Shown: positions 24,337 to 35,655 of the stretch, in pieces
How positions within the stretch are numbered: position 1 is the stretch's first letter
Layout: each line of letters starts with the position of its first letter
From: Gossypium raimondii
Lineage: Eukaryota; Streptophyta; Magnoliopsida; Malvales; Malvaceae
NCBI RefSeq assembly: GCF_025698545.1
Contig: NC_068569.1
Span: forward strand, 9,486,001-9,550,000
Direction: 5' to 3'
DNA: 64,000 bases
Translations under genes and position numbers: made by a program
The notes under the pieces: model-generated
The model's input: the letters and a program-made list of their open reading frames with translations, nothing else
What the model was told of the DNA's origin: nothing
Databases searched by the model: none

Positions 24337-27300
24337 TGTAACACCCCTTACCCATATCCAACACCGGAATAGGGTACGAGGCATTACCAGAACACATACA
24401 CTTGTAAACGTATTTAATCGAGTTATAAAATTTCATCTAAATTAAAACTTTCAAAATTATTAATATGCTTTTATAACTTTTCACAATATATCCTCAAAAT
24501 ATTATAATCTTAATAAATATGGCCTATGAGACCCGATACATACTCATGCAAGTCAATATTTCATTTCCATTTCACTCAATTTGCAATTTCTCATGCTTAC
24601 AATTTGAATCATATCACTAGCAATTTTCCAATTTAATTCACGTACAATTCAATGCCACTAAGTTTAACACTAATACGTAATTACCATTTAATTCAATGTT
24701 TATTGACTATACCATTCATTTCAATTTCCCATTCCATTTTAATAATTTATCCATCATCAATTTCCATTGTCAATTCGTTTTATTTATTTATTTATTTATA
24801 ATCAATTTACGTTAGAGTCTTTAAATACTCACTTCATACATTAAATCCATAAATATATTTTTCGATACCTTGTATTCAATTAAATTCAAGTATTATTTCA
24901 CTATTTCAAATTATTTCATTTTCACTTCTCATTTTACATCATTTTATATTATCAAAATCTATTTCATAAAATTTATCATTATCGACATTAAATCACACAC
25001 ATACTTTTCATTACAATTATCACTACTAATAAGCAATTCAATCTTTTAATATTATCAACTAATTATATATAACAATCATTCTTATTTCTTTATTTCAAAT
25101 TTCACTTTTCACATATGTCTTATCATTCGATTTAGTTTTATCAAGAACTTTATTTCATTTGCCCTATTAACTTGACTCGGACTCGACGGATACAGGATTC
25201 CAACCAAACACACCAAGATACGATGAATCGAAGAATAGCGAATGATGATTCGACACACAAAGTGCCGAGTCGATAAGAATAAGATAAAGATTCGACACAC
25301 AAAGTGCCGAATCGATAACGAATAAGATAACGATGAGTCGGCACATAAGTGCCTAATCGATAAGGCAAATACCCGTACTCTTCCATATCCTATGGCATGC
25401 CAACTATATCCGACTAGCCCGACTAGTTAATAGGGTATTTAATTCACTTTCCAAGATAAATTTCCATCTTAGTTCAAGATCAATTATAATTTCTTATTTC
25501 AATCGGTTTCACAAGATTGCAAGAATTCATTATTTCAGATTTTCACGTTCAATGCAAGATACATATCAATTTCCACTTTCTCGCCTCAATTCCAATAAAA
25601 TCCATATCAATCACCAATTTCAATACTCCAATTTAATTCAATAATTCAATTCAAACCATTTCAATTTCTATTCAATAATCACATTTCAATGCATAACTTA
25701 TAAATTTAACGTGACATAATTCAGCCACTACTTGGCCAAAGCCTAAGCATGTATACCAAATATGTTAGCCAAATACACATATAACATAAGCATTATAAGC
25801 ATGGATGAGCACAACATTTATTAATGTGCCACATTTACCAACAGATGTTAATTCATAAACCATTCATGACATTACTTCATGCCCAATCATATACCAATTA
25901 TATTATTCACACATACTATGAAACTTTATTTTCACACATGAGCTTAAACCATGTCCAATAATGCACAAATATAAGCATCATTTCTATTTTATCGTTTATC
26001 AATTATAATCAAGCATATGACCAATTATACACAAATCATTCATACATTTCCCAATTTTCCTCCTCCTCCTCTCCATTCCACATCCTTAATGTGTATAATA
26101 CACTTAAACAACATTAACTATAATTTCACTATTCACTCACATGTATATTCAAAACTGTTTATCCGAGTTAGAGTCACTAAATTATTTTTATCCGGAGCTA
26201 CAGAGCTCCAAATTAAGATCCGTAAATTTTCCCCGGAACTAGATTCACATATATTCTTACCATAAAATTTTTAGAATTTTTGCTTTAGCAAAATAGTACA
26301 GTTTATTCTTTAAAGTTTCCCCTGTTTCGCTGTCTGACAGTTCCGACCACTCTTCACTAAAAATTAATTATCTCACTGTACAGAATTCAGATGATGTTTC
26401 CGTTTATTTCTTCTGAAAATAGACTCATTAAGGATTCTAACCATATAAATTATAACTCATAATAGTTTTTGTACAATTTTTAATGATTTTCCAAAGTCAG
26501 AACAGGGGAACCCGAATTTATTCTGACCTTGTCTCACAAAATCCATTATATCTCATGATTTACTATTTCATTGCTTACACTGTTTCTTTTATAAGAAACT
26601 AGACTCAATAAGCTTTAATTTCATATTTTATTAATTCTCTAATTCAATCTCTACAATTTTTGGTGATTTTTCAAAGTTAGACTACTGCTGCTGTCCAAAA
26701 CTGTTTTAGTGCAAAATGTTGATTTCCATTTTTGCCCCAAATTTCACAGTTTATACAATTCAGTCCTTTCTCAATTAACCCCTCAATTGATCTAATTCTC
26801 TCAATTAATAATTTACCTAGACATTATAAGTTATTTCACAACTATTGAAATTCATAATTTCCACATATAGCTCTAACTTCAAACTCTTTTACTATTAGGT
26901 CCCAAACATTCACTTTCTATTCAATTCTTTCAATAAAATCAGCATATGAACAATTTAAAGCTCTAATTTCATGCTAAATCATCATATACTTCCAGCACAT
27001 ATTCATATCAACTTTCAACTTCTTTCATAAAATCAAAAACTAATGAATTCAACAAGTGGGCCTAGTTGTAAAAGTCATAAAAATACAAAAATTTCAAGAA
27101 ATGATCAAGAATTGAACTTACTTGCAGTAAAAATATGAAGAACCAGCTTGAAGAAACCCTTCCATGGTGTTTTAGCTTATGAGAATGCAGAAAAATGAAG
27201 AGAAATCTAGATAATTCCACTTTGGTCCTAACTTTATTAAGTAAATTTTGCAATATTCCAATTTTGCCCTTAATTCTCCTGATTTTCTGCCTTTGCCGTC

Positions 27301-27784
27301 CAGCCCAAATAGACCTTGGGTCTATTTTCCTTTTAAGCCCTCTTCCTTTTATCATTTAAGCTATTTAATCATTTCCTATAATTTTGCATTTGTTACAATT
27401 TAGTCCATTTTGTTCAATTAATTATCGGAACTTTAAAATTTCTTGACGAAACTTTAATACTAACTTTTTAACACTCCATAAATATTTTTATAAATATTTA
27501 TGGCTCGGTTTAAAATCTCTGAGGTCTCAATACCTCATTTTCGATTCTAATTATTTTAATATTTATTTCTACTGCACTATTCACTATTTCAAAATTTTTC
27601 CTAACTTCACATTTAACTTATACTCACTAAATTAATAATATTTTCTACTCATTTGTCGAATTTAGTGATTTCGAATCACCATTTCGACACCTTTGAAAAT
27701 TCAGGCTATTACATTTTTTTTTCCTTGTCGGATTTGTGGTCCCGAAACCACTGTTCCGACTAGACCCAAAATCGGGCTGTTACA
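24337..27784 (-). mobile_element. Solo LTR of the same Ty3/Gypsy family, copy 2, reversed (3448 bp)
   Basis: The + strand begins TGTAACACCCCTTACCC and ends CGGGCTGTTACA, the reverse complement of solo LTR 1's ends. A perfect 5-bp target duplication TGTGC flanks it (24332-24336 and 27785-27789). It contains no gag-pol. By eye it is about 95% identical to the LTR at 16831-20524. It inserted into the GC-rich subterminal repeat of the outer TIR element, which continues unchanged after it. Confidence 0.9.
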
Positions 27785-27834
27785 TGTGCTGTCCCATTAG
27801 TTTATTTTAATAGTTTTATTTTTTTTAAATAGTT

Positions 27835-27965
27835 TTTTTTTTGTCAGAACTAGGGTGGTGTCGCCTATGCAGCACCCTCCACCACTTGAAATGTACTATT
27901 TTGGTACATAATTTTTGAAAGATGCCATTTTGATTTTTTTAAATATTATTTTAGTAAAAAAATGC
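27835..27965. repeat. Right terminal inverted repeat of the outer element
   Basis: Reverse complement matches 13171-13310, including CATCTTTCAAAAATTATGTA-like sequence, TAGTACATTT and GGTGGAGGGTG. It lies just outside solo LTR 2. Confidence 0.75.
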
Positions 27966-27975
27966 GATAATCCTC
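27966..27975. repeat. Right target-site duplication of the outer TIR element
   Basis: GATAATCCTC follows the right TIR and is the partner of GATTATCTTC at the left end. Confidence 0.5.
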
Positions 27976-29579
27976 TCTCCTTACATTAGTGTGGGGAGGA
28001 GATTTTTAAAGAGGAAGGTAAATTGGACATGGATTGTGGTCATCAAACACTCTACTCTACAAGTGCAAGGGTAGTGTGGGTAGACTATCAACTAGAAGTA
28101 TACTAGTCGATGTGAAGCAGTTAAATAAAGCGACGTCGACTTTGGAGAAATAATATCTTGACATGCATTGTTAAAATCTCTTTTCTATCTTTAAAGAAAT
28201 GAATTAGTTCACTTTACGTGACGTGATGAGATAAGACTATAAAGCAAAGTCTCGCTAAATTTTACTCCTAAATGTAAGTAGTAAACAATTTAACGATGAA
28301 TGATAATATTAAGAATATTACATTATTGAATTTAACTACTTAACTATTCATATACCTCTCATTAAAAGAAAATAATTTCTTACATAAAAAGTTTTGCTTC
28401 TAGTTCAATATGAATTTTTGGACTGCATCGATTTTATTTAATAATTCGTATTCAATTGATGGATGCTCCTCTACTGGGATTTTATGTTTCGCCAACTAAA
28501 TTAATGCTGCCAAAACATTGGCCACAGAATTGCAGCTCTAGACTTGTTCACATTGAATTTTTTTCATAATTAAAACTAAATTTTGGGACACCTATAAAAC
28601 ACAACTAGCCTTGTAATAAAATAACATCATATACAAAATAATATTTCTACACTTATCAAAAATTACAATTTCGTTGAATGAAATGAGAGACAAGTATTGA
28701 AAAATATTGTTGAGTCGTTGAATTTGGGAAAGCCAGGGTTTTTTTTTTTCTTTAATTTTGTTTAAGAGTTGAGTAGTTGGCAGTTTTATAACTTTATGTG
28801 AAATTTGTTTTGTTAGAAAATAGTTAAATTTTATTAAATTACCTCTCAATCTCATTCTTTAACTTAATTTTTTTATGTCATTCATCGATTAACTTGTAAC
28901 ATCAATTCAATTAATAGTCTACATACATTGATTTTTGTCATTTCTCCAACTAAATTGATACCCAATTAACTTATGAAACTAACTCAATTAAGAATTTAAA
29001 TATATTTAAAAATAAATTAAAGAGAATTATATATAATATAATCGGCTTTTTTAAGATCAGTACATAAATAAGAAAAAAACAGGAAGTAAATGATTCAAAT
29101 ATTTTAACTTAAAATTGTTAATTAATATTTTTATGTTCCAATTTTTTAATTAAATTGGTGTGGTTTAATTTACAGTAGTTTATTATTATTATTATTGGTA
29201 GAAGTAAAGGATCCAGTTCGAAACCACCGGATAGGTACATCAGAAAAATCTACTAAAATACTTTCAAGACTTTTAACATAAAATAGTAATTAAAAAACTG
29301 TCTCAAAGGATTATAATTTAACACAAATTAATTAAAATAAATCACTAGTTGAAAACATCTTAATGATTGAAACATGAACAATTAGTAAAAAGGGTTTAAC
29401 TACTAAAACAGGGAATTATGGAACAATTAAAGGATTTAACTATCAAAACCAATCACTAGATGAGAACATCTTCAAAGGGTTTTTCGTTTTATATGGAAGT
29501 GGGGACAAATTATGAGATGGTGTCTCCTTCTTGGGTAAAAGTATAATAAAAATTGAATTGTGTATTATCATTTCTATTA

Positions 29580-29860
29580 AAAATAGAAAAATTAATTCTT
29601 GTATTTTAGATTAAAAAGTAAATTGATTCATTAAAATTTCATTCATTTTACTATTAAAAATTGGTTCCTATAAATAATGAGATATATGTGGCACCCACGT
29701 ACTATTGTTTGATAATTTTGTCAACCACGCCAATTTTTAACAATAAAAATAAATGAAATTTTAATAAGATCAATTTACTCTTCAATCTAACTACAATGAT
29801 CAATTTACTCTTTTTTAAGTAAAAATAAAATGTAATCTAACTTTTAATATAAAGGCCTTC
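29580..29860. mobile_element. MITE-like inverted-repeat element
   Basis: Arms AAGTAAATTGATTCATTAAA / ATTTCATTCATTTTAC and, inverted, ATGAAATTTTAATAAGATCA / ATTTACTC flank a short centre with ATGTGGCACCCACGTACT. It matches, by memory, a very common dicot MITE type with AAATTTCAT arms around a GTGGCA core. Ends are approximate. Confidence 0.55.
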
Positions 29861-31338
29861 ATTGTACTTTTGCCATCATTCTTAATCTTTTGCAGTTTAT
29901 TACTCAAGATTTATAATATGAGTACAAAATTATATAAAACGATAATAAAACTTTAATTACAATGAAATTGAATTTTAAAATTTTAAGATTTAAGTTTAGA
30001 GTCTATGTCTATTATATATGTTTTATTTTGAGTATAAATATTTTTTATAAATTTTATATGAAAAATAAAACATTGTATTATTACAAAATTAAATTTTAAC
30101 ATAATTTTAATATCAACTCCACTTAAAATAAAATTATTTGTTTTTCCAAATTCCAAGGATGAAGGGGTCTGCTTCGACTTCTAGATTAGTAAAGTACATT
30201 GCAACATGTGGCAGACTTAACTAAATGTGCGGGGTATCATTTATTAATTAGCTTTCTTTGCTTTTCTTCTCACTTCTCATCTATATGATCCAAATTTGTT
30301 CCAGATTTTTACCTTCTCTCTTTAGGGTTTGTGATAATCTATACATTGGGAATGAATTTGGTGTAAATTAATTCAGTAGTAAAATTGTTAAATAATTAAA
30401 ATTTTATTATAATCTATTTACGAAGTAAAGATGAAGTATGCTATTTAAAAAAAAATTATCTACTAATTTTATTTCTCAATGTATTTATCGAGTAGGCTCA
30501 ATAACTAATTTTCTATATTTTGTAGGCCTATATAAAAATTAATATAATATAAAATATCCGAGTAAAAAAATATTAAAAGTTTACATAAATACTTGACTTT
30601 GGTTGAAATGATAAAATTTAGAAAATTAAATATTATAGATACGTGACTTAGATTAAATACTGAATTATTTTGATTATTATGTGTGAATTTTTATTGACTA
30701 TAAAAATATTAAAAACACAATTATAACAATATAACTTAATTACTAAAAATATATTTTTTTAATATTTTTCAAACTCAAATGACTTGTTATACGAAACAAT
30801 CAAATATTTAATATATATAGGAAACTTTATCCATAACAATAAATTAAAAATTATCATTTATTTAAAATATAATCATTTTAAATTAAATCCTCTGGAAGGT
30901 GCTGAACAAATTATTCGTGAGGATGCACAGGGCGTGGGGCGTCTTCGCCTAGTCACTGTTTCCTACGCTGTGGGCGATAGGAATCCTAATGAGCTTTAAA
31001 TGGCTACTTGGGCCGTCAAGAGGAATTAGTAAACTTTTAGGACCAAATTCCTTCCAATTTAGTAGTGTTCTTCAAATTGGGTTCATAAGAAAGCCAATTT
31101 AAACCAAGATTTTTATTGCTTTCATTTTCACAATTTATATATTTTTAATTTAGAAAATTTTTAAAATTTAATAACTAATTTAAAATAGGATGTCTAATTG
31201 AATTAATTGAGTTGTTTAATTAGTTTTTATGAACAAAACTATGTTAAACTAAACAAAGTTTAGATGGACTCTGGGTTTTTGATACGTAAATGAATGAATT
31301 TTGAAACCCAAAATATTAAATACACGATAAAAAGAAAT

Positions 31339-31716
31339 TGTTAGAATTGAGTGACCGAATCCTTATTTAAATAGAATATAGCGGTAAGTAAAATAAAAGT
31401 AAAATATATATAGAACTACAATTCTTTTATTTTATTTTAGAATAAGATTTTTTAAATCTTATTAAACTCAATCGAATAAGGTGTTTCAATCTTACTACAC
31501 TCCTCCTATTAGAATATGATTTTACAAGCCTATAAATAGACATACTCTACTCCTCTTGTAATCATTCGAATTCGACTTAGTGAATTATCTTCTTCTTTAC
31601 CCGTTATTTTTTCCGGAACTGTGTGTTCTTAATTTTTTTTCTTTCTATTTTCTTTGCGATATATTATCATTATCGACGTTATATTTTTCACAGAAATTCA
31701 ATAGTTTGTGTTAACA
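31339..31716 (+). mobile_element. Copia-like solo LTR (about 378 bp)
   Basis: Begins TGTTAGAATTGAGTGACC and ends TTTGTGTTAACA, with an internal TATA box in CCTATAAATAGACATAC and a pyrimidine-rich downstream part. These are typical of short Copia LTRs in dicots. The flanks GAAAT and AAAAT match at 4 of 5 bases as a worn target duplication. No internal coding region is present. Confidence 0.6.
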
Positions 31717-32599
31717 AAAATAAAGCTTTATCCCCATCCAAAATCTAAAATATTCTAAATTTTTATTGATTTTTATATAATATACTTTTAATAAAGTTTC
31801 GTCCACTGCATTTAAGGTCCAATGGCTCCCCTCTGACATCTTCATATTCTGAACAATTACATTAGCCTTTTTAACCCTCCATTAGAAAAGGTTACTCATT
31901 TAAGTTCTTCGTCCATCAAAGCGTTTTAATCCATAGATTAAACCAAATTCTGAAAAAGGCATGAAATTGTGGAGGAAGATAAATAAGTGATACGTAAACT
32001 GAAGTTCCAAAGGGAGAATCATTTTGTGTCAACTAAAATAGTGGCAGTAAAGCAGGGGGATTTTATAGTATCTATTCGTTTTGCATTTAAAAGAGAATCA
32101 TTATTTTTTGTCTCACCATGTGATATTCATATCAGTTTGCACATGTAGTGATGGTATATCTATTGAAAGCCCTAACTCTACTTAGCTGGCCTGCCCTGCC
32201 CTGCCCTTCTTATGATCTTATGATCTTATCCACTCTCTTAATTCACTACAAATTAAATGCAGTATGCAATGCAGGTTCCTTCCAAGACTTTGCCACCTTG
32301 AAGTAATTCATTAAATTGTGAAAATAAGCAGACTGAAAAGTAAGCACCAATTGTCAATTGAGAGAAGCACTGAAAGCGAATCTAAGGATGGCAAATTTAT
32401 TAGTGGTGCAGCGTAGGCATGCATGCATGCCTGTATTTGAAACACACCCGTATTAAAATCTTGATTTCCAAATTCCAAAACAGACCATAATGTTGTGAAG
32501 TTCAAGGCGGTTTCTTTTATTGCACGCGAAAGAAAAGTCAAGTAAACCATACTTGTAATCAACACTAGTGTAAAATGACACCTCACTTTCATGCATTCT

Positions 32600-32608
32600 T
32601 ATATATAG
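32600..32608 (+). promoter_or_regulatory. TATA box of proline-rich gene copy 1
   Basis: TATATATAG lies ~41-49 nt upstream of the ATG at 32649, leaving a very short 5' UTR. The same box is at 35895-35903 for copy 2. Confidence 0.6.
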
Positions 32609-32648
32609 AGAGAAATAATAAGCGAGGAGACGGAAACAGGAAGCAGAA

Positions 32649-33833
32649 ATGAAAGCAAGCAGCTTAGTGGTTTTGGTAGTGTTAGCTTTGCTTTTGTTCA
32701 CCCAAATTGCAACAGAGGCCAGGTCACATTCCCACCATAGAGGACAACAACAACAACTCAGAAGAAGAAGAAGCGGCGGCGGTGGAAGAACATCTTCAAA
32801 CTGTGACCCATTGTTTCAGTTCCTGTTTGGAACCTGCGGTCAATGGCCTTTCTCAACATCTCCCTCTCCCGACAATCCTTTTCTTCCTAGAAGGCCTCCC
32901 CCTCCTTTAATATCTCCACCGTTGCCTCCGCCTTTACCACCTCCTGCTCAACCAATTGTTCAACCATCCCCTCCCCCATTACTCCCATCCCCACCACCTG
33001 TTGTCTCTGCTCCACCACCTTCATCACCACCCCCCTCCCCTCCACCTCAATCCCCACCACCACCACCTCCACCATTAGTGCCTTCACCACCACCACCATC
33101 AATCCCACCACCATCGCTAATCCCACCACCACCGCTAGTTTTTTCACCTCCTCCGCCTGATGTTATTCCCTCGCCAGTATTCCCATGGCTAAGTCCTCCA
33201 GACACCCCATCCCTTCCAGATCTCTCACCACCACCAAACGTTTTCCTTCCACCGCCAGAGGAAATTACACCCCCACAACCTGAGTTGACACCAGCACCAC
33301 CTCTAATCCCTGCATTTTCTCCACCGGCTGATGAATTTACACCAGTTCAGCCCATATTTGCTCCTCCAACCAACCCGAACTTACCACCAGGCGATGAATT
33401 TACACCAACAACGCCATTTCTGCCCATATTCGCTCCACCAACAGATGAGTTTCAACCAGCACCGCCATTTATGCCTATAGTTTTTCCACCGCCAGCACAA
33501 GATCTGCCGCCTGATGTGACTATCCCGGCACCTCTAGTCCCCATATTTTCTTCACCACCTGACCCTCCACGACTTCCATTGTTACCACCAGAACAGCCCT
33601 TTACAGATGCACCACCCATTGATTCAACTGGTCCACCAAATGTCTTTCTGCCACCACAGGTGGTTCCCACAATCCCTGAGATTCCTCAGCAGCCGCTTCC
33701 ATTTTCATCGACTCCAGCAGCACCAGATACGGGTTTCGTTGATCCAGTGCAGCCAATGTTGTCGCCTCCACAATCTTTCTTGCCACCGTTCCAGCTTCCC
33801 TCATCGTTTGATTCGCCACCTTTTAAAAATTAA
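32649..33833 (+). CDS. Secreted proline-rich (extensin-like) cell-wall protein, copy 1
   Basis: A 394-aa intronless frame starting with a clear signal peptide (MKASSLVVLVVLALLLFTQI, cleavage near ATEARS). A short basic segment with Gln and Arg runs follows. Next is a small conserved-looking Cys pair motif, CDPLFQFLFGTCGQWPF, then more than 300 residues dominated by Pro with Ser, Leu, Phe and acidic spacers (PPPP, SPPP, EFTP repeats). The protein should be secreted, hydroxylated on Pro and O-glycosylated in the wall. The CDPLFQ-LFGTCG block before the Pro region occurs, by memory, in other plant proline-rich proteins of unknown exact role. No Tyr cross-link motif (YVY) is evident. Identical to the protein at 35945-37129. 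Confidence 0.88.
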   Translation: MKASSLVVLVVLALLLFTQIATEARSHSHHRGQQQQLRRRRSGGGGRTSSNCDPLFQFLFGTCGQWPFSTSPSPDNPFLPRRPPPPLISPPLPPPLPPPAQPIVQPSPPPLLPSPPPVVSAPPPSSPPPSPPPQSPPPPPPPLVPSPPPPSIPPPSLIPPPPLVFSPPPPDVIPSPVFPWLSPPDTPSLPDLSPPPNVFLPPPEEITPPQPELTPAPPLIPAFSPPADEFTPVQPIFAPPTNPNLPPGDEFTPTTPFLPIFAPPTDEFQPAPPFMPIVFPPPAQDLPPDVTIPAPLVPIFSSPPDPPRLPLLPPEQPFTDAPPIDSTGPPNVFLPPQVVPTIPEIPQQPLPFSSTPAAPDTGFVDPVQPMLSPPQSFLPPFQLPSSFDSPPFKN

Positions 33834-35655
33834 ACTTCCGTCTTATATTACACGGCATTAAATATATGTTTTTAGAATAAGGAGAAGGTAGTTGATGGAT
33901 GCTTTTCCCTTGTTGAAAAGTTTGACTTGTTTTTATTAGGTTTGCTTTATGCATAGTTTTTCCTGTTTCATGTATAATATTTTGTTTACGTTCAATGGAT
34001 ATAGCAATGCACGGAAAGTTTGATTTAAAGAAGGAAGAACATGAAATCAAGTCCAAGACCTAATAAATTGGTCTAATTTTGTTGAACTAGCTAGTTGTAT
34101 ATTTTATAATTCAACATTAAATTTAATTTATATATTCAGATTGATTATTTCATTGAAAAGTTCAGTTGAATGGTTTGATCTGATTTTTAATTGATAAATC
34201 ATCCATCCTTACTAGATTATTTTAGAAAAATTGACTTGATTATTTATAGAAAATTGATGAAAATAAATTAGGTTTTAGTCAAGGTGGGAGATAATGTCTT
34301 AAGTTCTAAGTTTTATGAGCATTTATTCTAGGTTTAAAAATCATGAACTTTCTATAAAATTAAAAATTTTAACTATTTACCAACTAAGCTTATGTCATTA
34401 ATTTAGTTAAGTACTTAAAAATAGTATCAATTAATTAAATTGATTTGATCTGCCGACTGAGTCTTAGCTCATTTGACATCGAAATTGTTACTTGTACCAA
34501 CTTAATTTTTAGTGGTGTCGAAAAAGCTCATTTTTGGAGCTGAATTGCTAAATGAGATGGTTAAGTTTGAAAGTGAAAATTCATGTGTCGTTACAATAGT
34601 GATAGATTAAATTATTTAGTAAAATTAGAATGAGTTGATTGATAATTATAGTATCGGGATTAAATTGCAAACTGACAAAAATGAATAAAATTGAATAAAA
34701 GAATAATGGAGGATTAATGTGACAAATAAAACATGGTGATAAAACAATTTAACCAATGTTTTATTAGCAAAGGAGAAAAGGATTTTGGTTCTTCATGCTT
34801 TTGCCGATACAAAATTAACAATCTAGGTGAGTTTTCCTTTCAAACTTTTGTAGATTTTGCACGTGCGAATCCTACTCTAGCCGACTCATTAATTCATTTT
34901 TACTATTATGTAATTTAGTTTAAGATATCATTGTTGAAACTAAGGTGAAATAGAAGTTGAATATCATGGATTATAGAGAATTATGTGGGTTAGATTAAGA
35001 TTTGGTAAGTTAAATAATAAAATGTTGAACTTAGCTAGAAATTTAGTTAAAATTAATAATAGGATCAAACTGTTAAAAAGATTATGTTATGAATTGAAAG
35101 CTTGAGGTCCTTGTATTTTATTTATTGAGTCAAATCTAAATTCAATTGGATAGATTGTGTGATATAAGCGTTTGAGTCTTAGAGGAGTAAAGGACTAAAT
35201 TGAATTAAATGCATTCATGTTTGATTTCATTGAACTATGTTGAATTACGAGATTAACGATGTGCCCGTAATTGTATTATCAAATGTAGCCAAAGATGATG
35301 TCGGAACATCAAAGGCGAAGGGAAAGGAAAAGATGAATGTTGTATAGCTTTTGTGATGTGTGCTTCTATAATTCAATTTCAATTTACTTTTGTAAATTAA
35401 TTAGTCATTATAATCAATATGACTATGCATCAAGGTAATTGTATATTTCTCTTATGAATATTTTTGAATAATAGATACGATTGGTGATATTTGAAATAAA
35501 TAATGAATTGTTTTGGATGTGATTATGAATATTTGAACATTGATATTATAATGATATATATTACAATGAAGATTATGATGTTAATGTCCCATTAAATGAT
35601 GTTAGACGTACTTCTAGTATAGTTGGCATGCCATAGGGTCACCATTATAGTGATT

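Larger units (their letters stand above)
13171..27965. mobile_element. Large TIR transposon carrying a PMD gene, heavily nested
   Basis: Left end 13171-~13310 and right end ~27835-27965 are reverse complements. Shared stretches include TTAAAATAATATT, a block ending AATTATGTAC and the TGGTGGAGGGTG block. The flanks GATTATCTTC (13161-13170) and GATAATCCTC (27966-27975) agree at 8 of 10 positions, as an old 9-10 bp target duplication. Long TIRs plus a ~9-bp duplication suit a Mutator-like element. No transposase was seen. The body holds a decayed plant-mobile-domain gene (15766-~21419) and GC-rich 27-bp repeats near both ends. Removing the nested insertions (13489-14279, 16831-20524, 21420-23295, 24337-27784) leaves about 5 kb, a normal size for this class. 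Confidence 0.7.
27976..32599. other. Intergenic spacer between the transposon block and the proline-rich genes
   Basis: AT-rich, without a supported gene. Holds a MITE-like element (29580-29860), a Copia-like solo LTR (31339-31716) and a small GC-rich island at about 30895-30985 of unknown origin. The last ~500 bp form the promoter of the first proline-rich gene. Confidence 0.5.
32361..35655 (+). repeat. Tandem duplication, unit 1 (3295 bp) with proline-rich gene
   Basis: This unit and 35656-38955 are head-to-tail copies. The coding parts are identical. I count only about nine small differences, mostly one extra base in homopolymer runs of unit 2, which fit the net +5 bp. Unit 1 contains a promoter, one gene, its 3' flank and the left part of a decayed LTR; it is cut right at the start of unit 2. 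Confidence 0.9.

Noticed and set aside
16831-27784. The two long LTRs as the pair of one retrotransposon
   Set aside because: They face opposite ways and each has its own different 5-bp target duplication, so they are two separate solo LTRs.
21420-27784. Pol fragment as the interior of the LTR at 24337-27784
   Set aside because: The LTR has target duplications on both sides and PMD-element sequence lies between it and pol, so they are not one element.
33452-33819. Antisense Gly/Val-rich frames over both proline-rich genes
   Set aside because: They mirror the Pro-codon (CCA/CCT) bias on the coding strand, have no signal or domain, and occur identically in both copies.
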